Source of the DNA: Schlesneria paludicola DSM 18645
Lineage (GTDB): Bacteria; Planctomycetota; Planctomycetia; Planctomycetales; Planctomycetaceae
Direction of reading: 5' to 3'
Assembly (NCBI GenBank): GCA_945869955.1
Contig: CAMBQP010000007.1
Location: 1-58,012 of the forward strand
DNA length: 58,012 nt
Under the pieces are notes generated by a model. The model had not been told where the DNA came from and ran no database searches. It worked only from the letters and a program-made list of their open reading frames with translations. Shown one piece after another: positions 41,128 to 50,425 of this stretch. A program made the translations under genes and the position numbers. Position 1 is the first letter of the stretch; each line of letters begins with the position of its first letter.

Positions 41128-41922
41128 ATGGCCAAACAATTGCTTGTTTATGAATCAGTCGTTCCTGTGAATTCCGTCTCGCATGGCAAGATGTCATTTG
41201 ATCCCTCAAATGATTACACCTTTAGCAGTGCCATCAACGCCGTCCCTCTCATGACGGTCGAGTTTGCCAGTGCTGCCACCGAATATGCCATTGTGTTCGC
41301 AGAATCGAATGACGATGTCATGCCGGTCGCCATTCTTGGGTTGCGGAACGAACAGAACCTGTTTCTGTCGGCTGATGCCCAGTGGCGCGCAAAGTATCTT
41401 CCTGCATTCATTCGCCGGTATCCGTTTGTCTTCTCGTCGAGTACCGATCAACAAACATTGACACTGTGTATTGATGAAACCCACCCAGGACTGAATAGCG
41501 AAGGCCGCGGGCAGCGATTGTTTGATGACGAAGGGAAGCCGACAGACTATGTGCAGCAAGTGATGAATTTCTTGCGCGATTACCAGATGCAATTCGAACG
41601 CACACGGGCGTTCGGCAAGAGACTCAAAGAACTGAACCTGCTGGAACCGATGCAGGCCGAAGTCGCGACACCCGCAGGCCAAAAGCTCGCTTTGGGCAGC
41701 TTTTTTGGCATCTCTCGCAATCGGATCCGCACTCTGAGCAGCGAGTCACTCAGTGCACTCTTGAAGGCTGATGAACTCGAATTGATTTATCTGCACCTGT
41801 ATTCGCTCCGCAACTTCAATGAGCTGAAAGAACGGTTCATCGAAACATTGCCAGCCGAACTCAAACAACTGGCAACCGGCGCTGCAGCCACCACGTCCGC
41901 CACCACCACCACGACCGCATGA
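41128..41922 (+). CDS. SapC family protein, 264 aa
   Basis: Seen: MAKQLLVYESVVPVNSVSHG and the family's typical opening, then VPLMTVEFASAATEYAIVF, PVAILGLRNEQNLFL, AKYLPAFIRRYPFVF, FDDEGKPTDYVQQVMNFLRD and a Ser/Leu-rich end with TELKQLATG-like Thr/Ala tail. The Y-x-P-x-F-I-R-R-Y-P-F segment is the SapC signature. The family is known from Caulobacter-type S-layer-related and peptide-export contexts, but its activity is unknown; there is no membrane segment here. I chose the ATG at 41128; 41110 (MPKESK) is possible. It is monocistronic, with a strong hairpin downstream. Confidence 0.85.
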   Translation: MAKQLLVYESVVPVNSVSHGKMSFDPSNDYTFSSAINAVPLMTVEFASAATEYAIVFAESNDDVMPVAILGLRNEQNLFLSADAQWRAKYLPAFIRRYPFVFSSSTDQQTLTLCIDETHPGLNSEGRGQRLFDDEGKPTDYVQQVMNFLRDYQMQFERTRAFGKRLKELNLLEPMQAEVATPAGQKLALGSFFGISRNRIRTLSSESLSALLKADELELIYLHLYSLRNFNELKERFIETLPAELKQLATGAAATTSATTTTTA

Positions 41923-41981
41923 TTCTCTGCAGCATGACTTTGATCGCCTGCTGAAGACTTTGCCGAGTAAGCCAAACACAA

Positions 41982-42016
41982 CACCCCAGGGACTGAGGTC
42001 AATCAGACCTGGGGTG
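41982..42016. terminator. Strong hairpin after sapC (terminator-like, no T-run)
   Basis: CACCCCAGG / CCTGGGGTG form a perfect 9-bp stem, with an inner CTGA/TCAG stem around GGTCAA. No U-tract follows, so Rho-independent termination is uncertain; it could also act as an mRNA 3' stabiliser. Confidence 0.5.
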
Positions 42017-42173
42017 CTGCTGTGACGATTGGCTTACCTCTGGGAATGCCATTCCCCTTTGTGGGAGTATGAAGCGCTGCGATTTTTCGTTGAACATTCG
42101 TCGCTCTCAGAGCACAACACCGATTTCACAAATCGATTCGTGTTGAAATGATCGCAATTCAACGCCTTCGTTA

Positions 42174-43226
42174 TCAGAAGTCTGAGACGGTTTCGCCATC
42201 ATCGCGACCGAAGAGTCGTCGTGCCGTTTGGGTGTCGAGGTTCTCCGAGATAAATCGGACGCTTCCGTCGGCCAACAAGGCATGCACACCACCCACATGC
42301 AGACTGAAAGGCTCGTTGTTCGGCCCGCAGTTGTTATTCGACCATGGGCAATCGGCAGGACCATTCAATGGAATCTTATTGCCGTTGAAAATTTGCTTCA
42401 AGCTTCCGACGATCGAGTTTGCCTGGCCGGAAACCCCCGCACCGGAATCCGAATCAGCCCAACGATTCGGAGCGGACTTGGTACCACCGCCGGTCATCTG
42501 AGTTGCATCCCAACCATTTGCCCCGCCGATATAGGTGGCGGAAGTATACTTGCCAATCAGATTCGAGGGACGACCTGACTGCTCGACAACCGAAATCGTA
42601 TTGCTCGTTCCGTCTGAGATGTTCGAAATCGGGTTTCCATACAACCCGAAAGCCGAATCACGAGTTGCCCCCAATGAAGTTCCGTTCGCGCCACCAGCAA
42701 TGCCATTCTGGCCGTTCCGAACACCCGTGACCGGATCAATATCGACAAAAGCGATCGGCATGTAATCCGCTTCTCCATACCCGAGGGTATCACCCTTGGA
42801 GATGGCATTGCTCGGGCAAAGGAATGCAGGAATCTTGGTTGCGGCAAAAGGCTTTCCACTGGTGTTCCGATTCAGCACATTCGAATAATGAACCGAAAAG
42901 TTGAATTGGTTATACAGCGGAGCCTGATCGGTATAAGGCAAAACCGCCGTGAATAACGAGGTCGGAAAAGCCTGCAGGTTGATCTGGGAAAAATTGATCC
43001 CCTTACCCGCTGCGGGAAAACGTGTGTAAGTCGACTCGTAATTGAAGACGGCCAGCCCGAGTTGCTTCAAATTGTTCCTACACTGCGTTCGTCGTGCTGC
43101 TTCACGTGCCTGCTGGACGGCAGGCAACAACAACGCAATCAGTACCGCGATGATCGCAATCACCACTAACAGCTCGATCAACGTAAACCCACGCGATCGG
43201 CGACCTGAAACAGTTCTACGGTCCAT
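42174..43226 (-). CDS. DUF1559 protein with prepilin-type N-terminus, 350 aa
   Basis: Second DUF1559 paralogue in the window. Seen: [20 protein letters not shown] near the N-terminus, [20 protein letters not shown], a variable middle, and the C-terminal H-x9-DG motif ([12 protein letters not shown]) followed by [10 protein letters not shown] chose the ATG at 43226 because GGAGAGG lies at the right distance; ATG 43256 (MSENDWERI) is an alternative. It is monocistronic. Confidence 0.93.
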   Translation of the reverse strand: MDRRTVSGRRSRGFTLIELLVVIAIIAVLIALLLPAVQQAREAARRTQCRNNLKQLGLAVFNYESTYTRFPAAGKGINFSQINLQAFPTSLFTAVLPYTDQAPLYNQFNFSVHYSNVLNRNTSGKPFAATKIPAFLCPSNAISKGDTLGYGEADYMPIAFVDIDPVTGVRNGQNGIAGGANGTSLGATRDSAFGLYGNPISNISDGTSNTISVVEQSGRPSNLIGKYTSATYIGGANGWDATQMTGGGTKSAPNRWADSDSGAGVSGQANSIVGSLKQIFNGNKIPLNGPADCPWSNNNCGPNNEPFSLHVGGVHALLADGSVRFISENLDTQTARRLFGRDDGETVSDF

Positions 43227-43516
43227 CAGAATCCTCTCCCAGTCATTCTCAGACATTGGAATCGCTTCGATCAGTGCTCCGCGATCAACAATAACCGCGA
43301 TCAAACGAATAATGGCCACCGATCGTCACGCCCAAACCACAAATATACCACCAATTAGATCGGTGATTTAATACTGGGTTGGTGAGGATTTCTGATTTCG
43401 CCGATTTTTTTAAGGAAAAAAACCCTATCCTGGCAAGAAGTCGTGTCAAAGAATTGAATTGTATCCACGACTTGTACGGGGGTTTAAAAGTAACGGGAAG
43501 TGTTTGGCCGTCGACA

Positions 43517-44764
43517 TTAATCTTCCCGCGTGGGCCAGCATTCTCGCCCCATTGCGGGCCAGAGTGTCATCGGCCACGAGGTGACTTCCGCCAGCGATTT
43601 GGCAGACTCGAAATCGGGCACAAACAAAATCACATCCTCGGCGGAAAGCTCAGACAGTCTCAGATCCCCGCGAACACGCCATTCCTGTTCGACCTGCCAG
43701 TCGATCCCTGACGCCCCCACCGCCCGCTGAAAGAAGGGGCGATCGACGGTCGCCAGCGACTCCCAATCGGCGTCATCCCCATAGCGGACCGGGCGCAGAC
43801 CCTGTTTCAGTAACCATTCGCGACGTAGACAAAGCCCAAAAGGCTCAAAATCCCAGCGAACACGATGCGGGCGGAATCGGTGCAGCGAGGGCAAATCCCC
43901 CAGTGGACAAGCCGTCAAACTCACCACACGTTCCCCCCCGCGAATCGTTCGTCCCGACGCGATCAATTTCTGCTGTAAAACAATCCGCCGCAGAGCCCCG
44001 AGCGGCGAATGGTCCGCCTCGGGCCGCGACTCCAGCAAATCCGCCGCATAATCCTCAAACGATTGATCCGGCCAAGGCCCTGGACAGGCACGGGTCGTGT
44101 GGGTGAGGAACTCCCAACCTTCAGTCGAGGGAAAAGGGGCAATCAGGTAGATCCCGGCATTCATCGTGGCGGGGACCTGTGTTTCAGGGACCTGTGTTTC
44201 AGGGACCTGTGTTTCAGGGATCTGTGTTTCAGGGACCTCTGCAGCAGAGGCTTCAAACACCCCACCCACCGGAAATGAACGGCATTCCCATGCGGTTGGC
44301 TGCCAGATCTCGGCACCAGCCTCCTCCAACTGGTCCCGCACCTGCTGGGGCTGTAAGCCGGGGAGATCCACCAACACAATCCCTCCCTGCTGCCGCTCGA
44401 GTCGCTCGTGCAATAAACGATGGATATTTCCCTGGGGACGCAGCCCCAAGGCATAAACCCGGTCAACCTCTTGAATAAGAAGACGATCCGGCACGGAAAG
44501 CGCCGTCGCTGAGACCCCGATGTCTGCGGGTGGGGGCAAAATACGGCAAGGTATGCCTAATCGGGCTGCACCAAAACGGAGAAACTCAAAACCCGCAGTC
44601 CCTTCGGCCAGCACCAGCGTCCCACCGTCAGCAGCAACCCGCCGTAAGACTCCCCGCAGCCCCTGCAGCCAGGGTTCGTCGGGAATAACCAGTCGCCGCA
44701 GTCGCGACATCACGATCGCGACCGAACGCCCCCGCTGGGGAGGACTCACCTCCACCGAACTCAT
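43517..44764 (-). CDS. Unknown cytoplasmic protein with VPETQ repeats, 415 aa
   Basis: I recognise no family. Seen: an N-terminal Rossmann-like half (VIPDEPWLQGLRGVLRRVAA, GGTLVLAEGTAGFEFLRFG, RLGIPCRILPPP, then a strand GGIVLVDLPGL). A linker holds four to five VPETQ/IPETQ units (about residues 178-200), and a second half of mixed alpha/beta ends LSEDVILFVPDFESAKSLAE-like. There is no signal peptide. The start ATG at 44764 overlaps the stop of the PQQ-propeller gene by four bases, so the two are co-translated. Residues AEGTAGFE and ALGLRPQGNIHRLLHERL look conserved, but no catalytic motif is clear. Confidence 0.65.
   Translation of the reverse strand: MSSVEVSPPQRGRSVAIVMSRLRRLVIPDEPWLQGLRGVLRRVAADGGTLVLAEGTAGFEFLRFGAARLGIPCRILPPPADIGVSATALSVPDRLLIQEVDRVYALGLRPQGNIHRLLHERLERQQGGIVLVDLPGLQPQQVRDQLEEAGAEIWQPTAWECRSFPVGGVFEASAAEVPETQIPETQVPETQVPETQVPATMNAGIYLIAPFPSTEGWEFLTHTTRACPGPWPDQSFEDYAADLLESRPEADHSPLGALRRIVLQQKLIASGRTIRGGERVVSLTACPLGDLPSLHRFRPHRVRWDFEPFGLCLRREWLLKQGLRPVRYGDDADWESLATVDRPFFQRAVGASGIDWQVEQEWRVRGDLRLSELSAEDVILFVPDFESAKSLAEVTSWPMTLWPAMGRECWPTRED
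44172..44231. repeat. 15-bp coding tandem repeat, four units
   Basis: GGGACCTGTGTTTCA is repeated four times head to tail (one unit has GGGATC). It encodes the VPETQ pentapeptide repeats of the 43517-44764 gene in frame; copy number can vary without a frameshift. Confidence 0.9.
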
Positions 44765-46224
44765 TTCAAGCCAAAGCAATAGAGGCTGCTGGCCGTGCGC
44801 AAATAAAGGCGGCCGTCGACGACGGCAGGGGTCGCATAAACATCTTCCTGAAAATCGGCCGTATGAAGCAGCGTTAGCTCTTCACTGGCTGCAATGACGG
44901 TCAACCGCCCCGACTCATCAACCAGAAAAATCTTGCCATCCCCTCCCACCGGCGAGGCATAATAACTGCCGCTCGCTTCCAACCGCAGTGGCTTGGCCAC
45001 TTTTCCTGTTGTCGCATTCAAACACTGCAGGATTCCGCCATCCTTAATGGTGAACAGCCAGTCCCCCCACAGCAGGGGGGAAGCACAGAACGGCACCTGC
45101 TTGGGATACGTCCAGCGAACATGGGTTTCGGTGGCATCTCCTACCGCCCCCGGACGGATACTCAGCAGCAGATTTCGCCCCTGGTCGAACAGACTGCGAA
45201 AGAGCTCGTATTCGGCCCTAGTCAAATGCCCATCCTTGTTTCGGTCCGCTTGAGAAAAACGCTGAAAGACCGGCCCTTCGGCCAGCTCACTCTCTTCAAG
45301 CGAACCATTTTTGTCACGGTCCTTGAGTGCTGCCACATCATCAAACGGCTCGACTCGGATTCGTTCCGCCTCGTCGCCACCCGCTGCCCAACCCGCCAGA
45401 TACAAATTTCCATCAGCACCCACCGTCGGTGAACTGACAACGGTCCGCGAAATCCCACGCACCGTCCAAGCTTCCTTTCCTGTCTCCAGATCATAACCCG
45501 CGACACGCAAGGTTGCCGCCACGACGATCTGCAGCCGTCCCTCATTATTCCACAAGATCGGTGTACACGAATTTCGCAAGAAGTCTGTTCGTTCGGTTTT
45601 CCAGATCACCTCTCCGGTTTTCCGGTGAACACAAAGCAGAAAGGAATCGAGATCATGATCCTGGCAGAGGATCAATCGGTCACCCGCCAGGATCGGAGAA
45701 CTTGCTGCACCGAAGTCGTTGACGAACGGCCCCATCGGTTTACTCCATAGCAGTTTCCCGCTGTGATCATGGCAATACAGGCCGCTCGATCCGAAGAAAC
45801 TATAGACGCCATCGGCGTCGGCACAGGGGGTGCTTTGAGCAAAGCTGCCGATGCGGTGAATCGATTCGAGCCGTTCATAGGGGGCTTCGGACTCCCACTG
45901 AACTTTGCCCGTTTCTCGATCGAGGCCGATTGTCAGCAATTTCTGCTCACGCACGGCCGTGACAAAAATCCGGTTTCCCCACAGCACTGGCGACGAATGA
46001 CCGGGGGGAAGGGGGGTCTTCCAGAGCTGATTTTGATCCGGCCCTACTTCCACGGGAATCGGCTGAACGGAGGGATCCACTGCCGAGCCGCGCGGCCCCC
46101 GAAACTGGGGCCAGTCCGTGGCTTGGGCAAGACGATCAGCGACGCCACTGAACGGGCCCAGTAGACCGATCAGCCCCAGCACAACGGCACTGACAAGTCG
46201 ACGAAACATTCGGACCTTCGACAT
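44761..46224 (-). CDS. Secreted PQQ-like beta-propeller protein with two EF-hands, 487 aa
   Basis: Exported propeller of the PQQ/BamB type common in planctomycetes. Seen: a signal sequence (about 1-35, ending LAQATDW). The family opening is DWPQFRGPRGSAVDPS, with repeated propeller blades (LWKTPLPPGHSSPVLWGNRI, GKVQWESEAPYERLE, GKLLWSKPMG, GKEAWTVRGIS). Two calcium-type EF-hand loops DRDKNGSLEESE (302-313) and DRNKDGHLTRAE (327-338) are inserted between blades. No quinone-dependent alcohol-dehydrogenase active site was recognised, so a binding or scaffolding role is as likely as an enzymatic one. Start ATG 46224 with AAGGGGG upstream. It overlaps the downstream VPETQ-repeat gene by four bases. 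Confidence 0.85.
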   Translation of the reverse strand: MSKVRMFRRLVSAVVLGLIGLLGPFSGVADRLAQATDWPQFRGPRGSAVDPSVQPIPVEVGPDQNQLWKTPLPPGHSSPVLWGNRIFVTAVREQKLLTIGLDRETGKVQWESEAPYERLESIHRIGSFAQSTPCADADGVYSFFGSSGLYCHDHSGKLLWSKPMGPFVNDFGAASSPILAGDRLILCQDHDLDSFLLCVHRKTGEVIWKTERTDFLRNSCTPILWNNEGRLQIVVAATLRVAGYDLETGKEAWTVRGISRTVVSSPTVGADGNLYLAGWAAGGDEAERIRVEPFDDVAALKDRDKNGSLEESELAEGPVFQRFSQADRNKDGHLTRAEYELFRSLFDQGRNLLLSIRPGAVGDATETHVRWTYPKQVPFCASPLLWGDWLFTIKDGGILQCLNATTGKVAKPLRLEASGSYYASPVGGDGKIFLVDESGRLTVIAASEELTLLHTADFQEDVYATPAVVDGRLYLRTASSLYCFGLK

Positions 46225-46339
46225 CACATCCCCCTTGGTTCATTCGCCCCAGCCAGAGCCATGGATCGCTCGTCCCAATCGGCTCAATCAGGGACACAGG
46301 AAAAAAAATTCCTACGACTTCAGCTGGAAGACGATTCTT

Positions 46340-46543
46340 TCAAGACATCGCTCGCTTCAACATTTCGACCGCACCCCAACCCGACAGCATCCCCAGCAGG
46401 TATGTCCCCAGAATCAGAAAAACCTTCGGGGTACTGATCTTCCACATCAGTAGCGATACGTCGACCGATTCACCGTTCTGGATCGAAAAAATCACCACAA
46501 TCAGGAACAGGATTACAGCGAGTGTACCGGTTACATACTTCAT
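46340..46543 (-). CDS. LapA domain (DUF1049) membrane protein, 67 aa
   Basis: Two-TM small membrane protein: TGTLAVILFLIVVIFSIQNG at the N-terminus, the family turn SVDVSLLMWKISTPKVFLIL, then LGTYLLGMLSGW and a short basic end. LapA/YciS-type proteins occur near lipopolysaccharide assembly genes in other bacteria; here the neighbours are an UrtA-like protein and envelope proteins. Start ATG 46543 with a clear GAGGAG. It ends a run of four same-strand genes. Confidence 0.8.
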   Translation of the reverse strand: MKYVTGTLAVILFLIVVIFSIQNGESVDVSLLMWKISTPKVFLILGTYLLGMLSGWGAVEMLKRAMS

Positions 46544-46570
46544 CAAATTCTCCTCAGGAAATCACACGTT

Positions 46571-47893
46571 TCAAGAACCGATCAGGACGTCAGGACCACG
46601 GGTCAGCCCATCAGCGGTCCAGTCACAGTGCCAGCCAGGAAAGACAAATTGGGGATAGGGTTCTGGAGCAATGGGCTCATTCGACTGATGAACGATTTCA
46701 AATTGCCGATTTTTGCGAATTCTCCCCAAACGGAAATGCATGAACGTATGCTGAGTTTTGGGATCGATCTGAATGGTCCCACCCGGTGCTTCAAACGGAA
46801 TTCCGCTCTGAATCGCCTTCCGCACATCAGTCGTCGTAAAATTTCCTGCTTTCTCGACCGCTTGCTTCCACAGGTAAACCGACGTGTAGGCCGCCTCCAT
46901 CGGATCACCGATGACGCGATCATACCCGTATTCACGCTGAAAGCGGCTGACAAAATCTTGATTTCGTTCCGTTTCGATGCTTTGAAAATAACTCCACGCC
47001 GCATAATGCCCTTGCACGTAGAGGGGCCGAATACTTCGCAATTCTTCTTCACCCACACTGGTCGCGACCACCGGAACCTTATCTGCTGTGATCCCCTGAT
47101 CCAGTAACTGACGGTAAAACTCGATGTTGGTTTCACCATTGATCGTGCTGAAAATCGCATCGGCACCGGACTTAACAATTCGCCCCACCGCTGCGGCAAC
47201 TTCCTCATTCGTCGCCTTCAGTGGCAGGTATTCGGGTTTTAATCCTTCGATCCCCTTGGACTGTAAGTAAGTGTTGATAATCAGATTGGCAGTCTGAGGA
47301 AAAATGTAGTCGGATCCGATCAGTGCAATCTGTTTTTTGGATCCCCCCGCTTCACTTAATAGCCAGTCGATTGCGGGCAAAATTTGTTGATTCGGCGTAG
47401 GTCCCGTATAAATGATGTTCTTCGATGACTCGTTCCCCTCATACTGCACCGGATAAAACAGCAATCGATTGGATTCTTCAAAAATGGGGAGCACCGCTTT
47501 GCGACTGGAGGATGTCCAGCAGCCAAAGACGGCGACGACATTTTTGTCTCTGAGCAGCTTTTTTGCCTGCTTGGAAAAGACGGTGGTCGAGGATCGACCG
47601 TCGAGCACCACCGGGTCAATCTCGAATCCCAGTACGCCACCTGCCGCATTGATCTCTTCGATCGCTAAAAGTTCCGTGTCGCGGAGTGCGGTTTCACTGA
47701 TGGCCATCTTGCCCGTTTGGGAATGGAGCAAGCCGACCTTCACCTTTTTACGCGCAGGACGAACTTTCACTAAATCGCATCCGGCAAACATCAAAGGGGC
47801 CAGATTGCCTAACGAACCCAGCATCAAACCAAGTCCACTTCGCCTCAGGCAATCACGACGCGTGATTCCGCCAGTCACGCTCTCGGTGGTATC
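46571..47893 (-). CDS. UrtA-like periplasmic substrate-binding lipoprotein, 440 aa
   Basis: Type I periplasmic binding protein of the urea/amide/branched-chain amino acid group. Seen: a leader with RRDCLRRSG (twin-arginine pattern) and a lipobox MFAGC (Cys40), KVGLLHSQTGKMAISETALR (start of lobe 1), VVAVFGCWTSSSRKAVLPIF, NIIYTGPTPNQQILPAIDWL, INGETNIEFYRQLLDQGI and VLYLQGIPF-like C-terminal segments. It resembles UrtA (urea) and AmiC-type receptors. No urtBCDE permease or ATPase genes are in the window, so it is an orphan binding protein, perhaps a sensor or one that works with a transporter encoded elsewhere. Start ATG 47893 with GGAGAGAG. Confidence 0.82.
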   Translation of the reverse strand, partial: DTTESVTGGITRRDCLRRSGLGLMLGSLGNLAPLMFAGCDLVKVRPARKKVKVGLLHSQTGKMAISETALRDTELLAIEEINAAGGVLGFEIDPVVLDGRSSTTVFSKQAKKLLRDKNVVAVFGCWTSSSRKAVLPIFEESNRLLFYPVQYEGNESSKNIIYTGPTPNQQILPAIDWLLSEAGGSKKQIALIGSDYIFPQTANLIINTYLQSKGIEGLKPEYLPLKATNEEVAAAVGRIVKSGADAIFSTINGETNIEFYRQLLDQGITADKVPVVATSVGEEELRSIRPLYVQGHYAAWSYFQSIETERNQDFVSRFQREYGYDRVIGDPMEAAYTSVYLWKQAVEKAGNFTTTDVRKAIQSGIPFEAPGGTIQIDPKTQHTFMHFRLGRIRKNRQFEIVHQSNEPIAPEPYPQFVFPGWHCDWTADGLTRGPDVLIGS

Positions 47894-47910
47894 CATCAAT
47901 CTCTCTCCAG

Positions 47911-48603
47911 CTATGAATAAGTCGTTTGCGACGGAAGATCGGCCCCGCCATTTCGCTGATTGAGCATCCAGTAACGCCAATAAGGAGTCGGATTCAGCAA
48001 CAGCTTTCCCGGCCCTTCATAGACCCGCACGAAACTTTCCCCGGAGGTGAATCGACCAAAAAAGTTCTTGGTCGGTCGCTGAATACTAAACTTCACTTCG
48101 GGTGTCCGTGCCACCACATAGCTCCCTTCAGCCACCAGTTTTTGGCCACGGGCCAGGTTCATTTCTTCAATCGGGCCACGAGTCGTGACCGCGACCTTAC
48201 CATATCCGCGAACGATCGTCTGCAAATAGACCAGTCCCTCACCCGCCCAGAGCGCTGTTAACCAGTTTTCACGATGAAAACTGAGATTCACCCGGCCTTC
48301 CGACGCCCAGTAGGCTCCTCGTTCCAGAATCCAGCTTTCGCCTTGAAGCTCGATCACGTGAAATCCCCCCAACGACGATTCCAACGTAATAATCCCTGTA
48401 CCCGTGTACGTAGGACGATAAATCGCTTCGTCAGCCAGTAACGAGGTCAATAATCCCGAGATCGAAGGAATCAGTTGCGAATGGATCGCAATATCGCCTG
48501 TGAGATAACTGAGTGCCCCCGATTCCACTCGAACGGTTTCATTGTTCAAATGAATATCGACGTACTGCATTCCTTCCAGGATTTTGACTTCAAAAATCGC
48601 CAT
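47911..48603 (-). CDS. AIM24 family protein, 230 aa
   Basis: Beta-rich AIM24/TIGR00266-type protein. Seen: VRVESGALSYLTGDIAIHSQ (family segment with V-x-x-E-x-G-A-x-x-Y), IITLESSLGGFHVIELQGES, WILERGAYWASEGRVNLSFH, LWAGEGLVYLQTIVRGYGKV and RGQKLVAEGSYVVARTP. The fold is a double-stranded beta-helix stack of unknown biochemical role. No signal peptide. It lies 18 bases upstream of the UrtA-like gene and 15 bases downstream of the DUF4239 gene, one transcription unit with them. Confidence 0.85.
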   Translation of the reverse strand: MAIFEVKILEGMQYVDIHLNNETVRVESGALSYLTGDIAIHSQLIPSISGLLTSLLADEAIYRPTYTGTGIITLESSLGGFHVIELQGESWILERGAYWASEGRVNLSFHRENWLTALWAGEGLVYLQTIVRGYGKVAVTTRGPIEEMNLARGQKLVAEGSYVVARTPEVKFSIQRPTKNFFGRFTSGESFVRVYEGPGKLLLNPTPYWRYWMLNQRNGGADLPSQTTYS

Positions 48604-48618
48604 GGATTCCGCTTTCCG

Positions 48619-49437
48619 TTACTCGTCCACACCCGTGTCAGATTCGTCAATCATGGTCTGGTAAACCAATTCAAAGGCTTGTGAGGAAACACTCACCTCG
48701 CCCCGAAACGGATTATCCATCGCGGCAATCAAAAAGATCATCGCTCCCAGGAAAAACACCAGTAGCCCCCCCAGCAGCAAATGGGCCACAAACTTCATAT
48801 CAAACATCCAGACGATTGCGATATTGATCAAGGCCCCGATGAGCACCACGTACCACATCACCGAGGGAATTCCTGTGGTGATCGACTGCAATCGCATTCG
48901 TCTCGCTTCGAAGAAGACGTTGAACTGACGCAGAGCTTCCGCATGCAGAATTTCTTCTCCCTTCGTTGTCGGCTCGAACGAAATTAACTTTTCATGAAAC
49001 GCGTTCACACGGACTCGCCCCCCATCGGGAATGATCCCTTGCCGCTGCAATGGCCAGGCGTACTTGATCACGTATCGGGTATAATCGCGTAGTAACCAGG
49101 TCAGATTCTGTCCAAGAGGTTCAGGATAACTTTTGACATCCTGATACAGTGCCGTCAGCGAAATCGCTTCTCGACCGACATTGTTTTCCACCTCACCATA
49201 ATTCTGGTAGGCGGCAACGGCGATCAAACCGAGTAGCAGTCCATAAAACACACAAAAGCACGAAAGAACATAGCCCACCATGTCGTTCATGGAAGACCGA
49301 CCACGCAAAAACATTCGCAGGAACGGACGGATAAAAATACATCCCACCCAGTAAAACAGCACGAACCCGACTGAAATCATCAGGGCCAGCTGGGTACTTG
49401 GGATGTCATAAATGACATAAATCTGATCAAACATCAT
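48619..49437 (-). CDS. DUF4239 (bestrophin-like) membrane protein, 272 aa
   Basis: Integral membrane protein with four hydrophobic segments: about 12-37 (LALMISVGFVLFYWVGCIFI), about 55-82 (VGYVLSCFCVFYGLLLGLIA), about 200-223 and about 228-250. Between them lies a soluble helical region with NNVGREAISLTALYQDVKSY and the 'E(A)-x-x-L-x-x-L-Y' motif seen in DUF4239. The family is described as bestrophin-like, but channel function is not proven. Start at the first of two ATGs (49437), with GAGGAGG five bases upstream. It is the first gene of the run DUF4239-AIM24-UrtA-LapA. Confidence 0.82.
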   Translation of the reverse strand: MMFDQIYVIYDIPSTQLALMISVGFVLFYWVGCIFIRPFLRMFLRGRSSMNDMVGYVLSCFCVFYGLLLGLIAVAAYQNYGEVENNVGREAISLTALYQDVKSYPEPLGQNLTWLLRDYTRYVIKYAWPLQRQGIIPDGGRVRVNAFHEKLISFEPTTKGEEILHAEALRQFNVFFEARRMRLQSITTGIPSVMWYVVLIGALINIAIVWMFDMKFVAHLLLGGLLVFFLGAMIFLIAAMDNPFRGEVSVSSQAFELVYQTMIDESDTGVDE

Positions 49438-49469
49438 TACCTCCTCGAAGAGTTTCGTCCCGTACACTC

Positions 49470-49513
49470 TTCACCGCAGCCGTTCACCTCACCGCAGCCG
49501 TTCACCGCAGCCG
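49470..49513. repeat. Short tandem repeat upstream of the DUF4239 gene
   Basis: TTCACCGCAGCCG (49470-49482 and 49501-49513) flanks TTCACCTCACCGCAGCCG (49483-49500), so the unit occurs three times, one with five inserted bases. It lies 33 bases upstream of the DUF4239 start codon. Confidence 0.75.
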
Positions 49514-49543
49514 CCTGAATACCCCGTCGATGAGCAGTCTATG

Positions 49544-49622
49544 GAAAACGGGGACTGACTCCGAACAAAATCAAAAATCCACTTGAACGATACGCAGTGC
49601 GAGGTCCCTGTCCCCCTTTTTC
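49544..49622. repeat. REP-like element related to the 5635-5684 hairpin
   Basis: GGGGACTGACTCCGAACAAA opens the element and GGTCCCTGTCCCCC closes it; the ends pair imperfectly. The sequence matches the hallmarks of the 5635-5684 hairpin (GGGGAC...CTCCG / GGGGACAGG...). It lies between the DUF4239 and zinc-ribbon genes. Confidence 0.6.
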
Positions 49623-49631
49623 AACAGACGG

Positions 49632-50156
49632 TTAGAGACTCTTTTTCACCGTCTGACCACAGCGAATGCAGTTATGATGAACTGACTCGCGAGTCTCGGT
49701 GATGGTTTTGGTTTGACCCAAAACCTTTAATCCCAGCCGATCAAGCCCATATCCCATACCGGCAAATGCAATCACCCCCAACAAAAAGGCATACCAGAAA
49801 CTGAGCCAAAAGAGCCCCAACAGGAAGATCACCACCGAACCGGCCAAGAGCGGGGGCCACCAGCCCCCAATCCGCTCCAGGTAGATCGTGGGGGGCTCGG
49901 GTTGCGAGATCGCTGGATCGCAAATCCCGCAAACCAATTTGCCGTAATAGTCGCATTTTTGATTGATACACTGAAACTGTGGCTCGGCAGGGAGGACCCG
50001 CGCCCGACATCGATAACAGAAATTGTTCCGACATTGGGAACAATGGTAAGCACCCGCATCGGCTTTGCTGCCGCAGACAGGACACTTCTCAATTTCCCCC
50101 AGACGTTTCACGTCATGGAATTTCACCGATTCGGCCGCTTCCAGGGTTGAATCCAT
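49632..50156 (-). CDS. Zinc-ribbon membrane protein, 174 aa
   Basis: Seen: an N-terminal zinc-ribbon cluster with CPVC, CSQC, CYRC, CINQKC and CGIC pairs (about residues 25-77), two transmembrane segments (about 97-120 and 122-140, LLAGSVVIFLLGLFWLSFWY), and a further CIRC pair at the C-terminus. This resembles small planctomycete zinc-ribbon/TM proteins of unknown role. It is monocistronic. Confidence 0.75.
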   Translation of the reverse strand: MDSTLEAAESVKFHDVKRLGEIEKCPVCGSKADAGAYHCSQCRNNFCYRCRARVLPAEPQFQCINQKCDYYGKLVCGICDPAISQPEPPTIYLERIGGWWPPLLAGSVVIFLLGLFWLSFWYAFLLGVIAFAGMGYGLDRLGLKVLGQTKTITETRESVHHNCIRCGQTVKKSL

Positions 50157-50425
50157 CGCGTTGATCTTTTGCTGCCAAAAATAGTCACAAAACTGCCGGA
50201 ATAACGCACATTACTATACAGTCGTGACGGGCAGAAATCACCGCTCAAGACCCAATAACCATTCTTCATGCCAGAAATTTTCATTCCGGGATTTTTTTCG
50301 CATTTTTTGAGCATTGAGACCACCAAACGGATGTGATCCATGAACAACTTCCGGCGCCGCCATTGGTGAATTCGGCAATTCTCGTGTATGCTGTATGTAT
50401 CCTCTCAGCCAACGAAAGAACTGTG

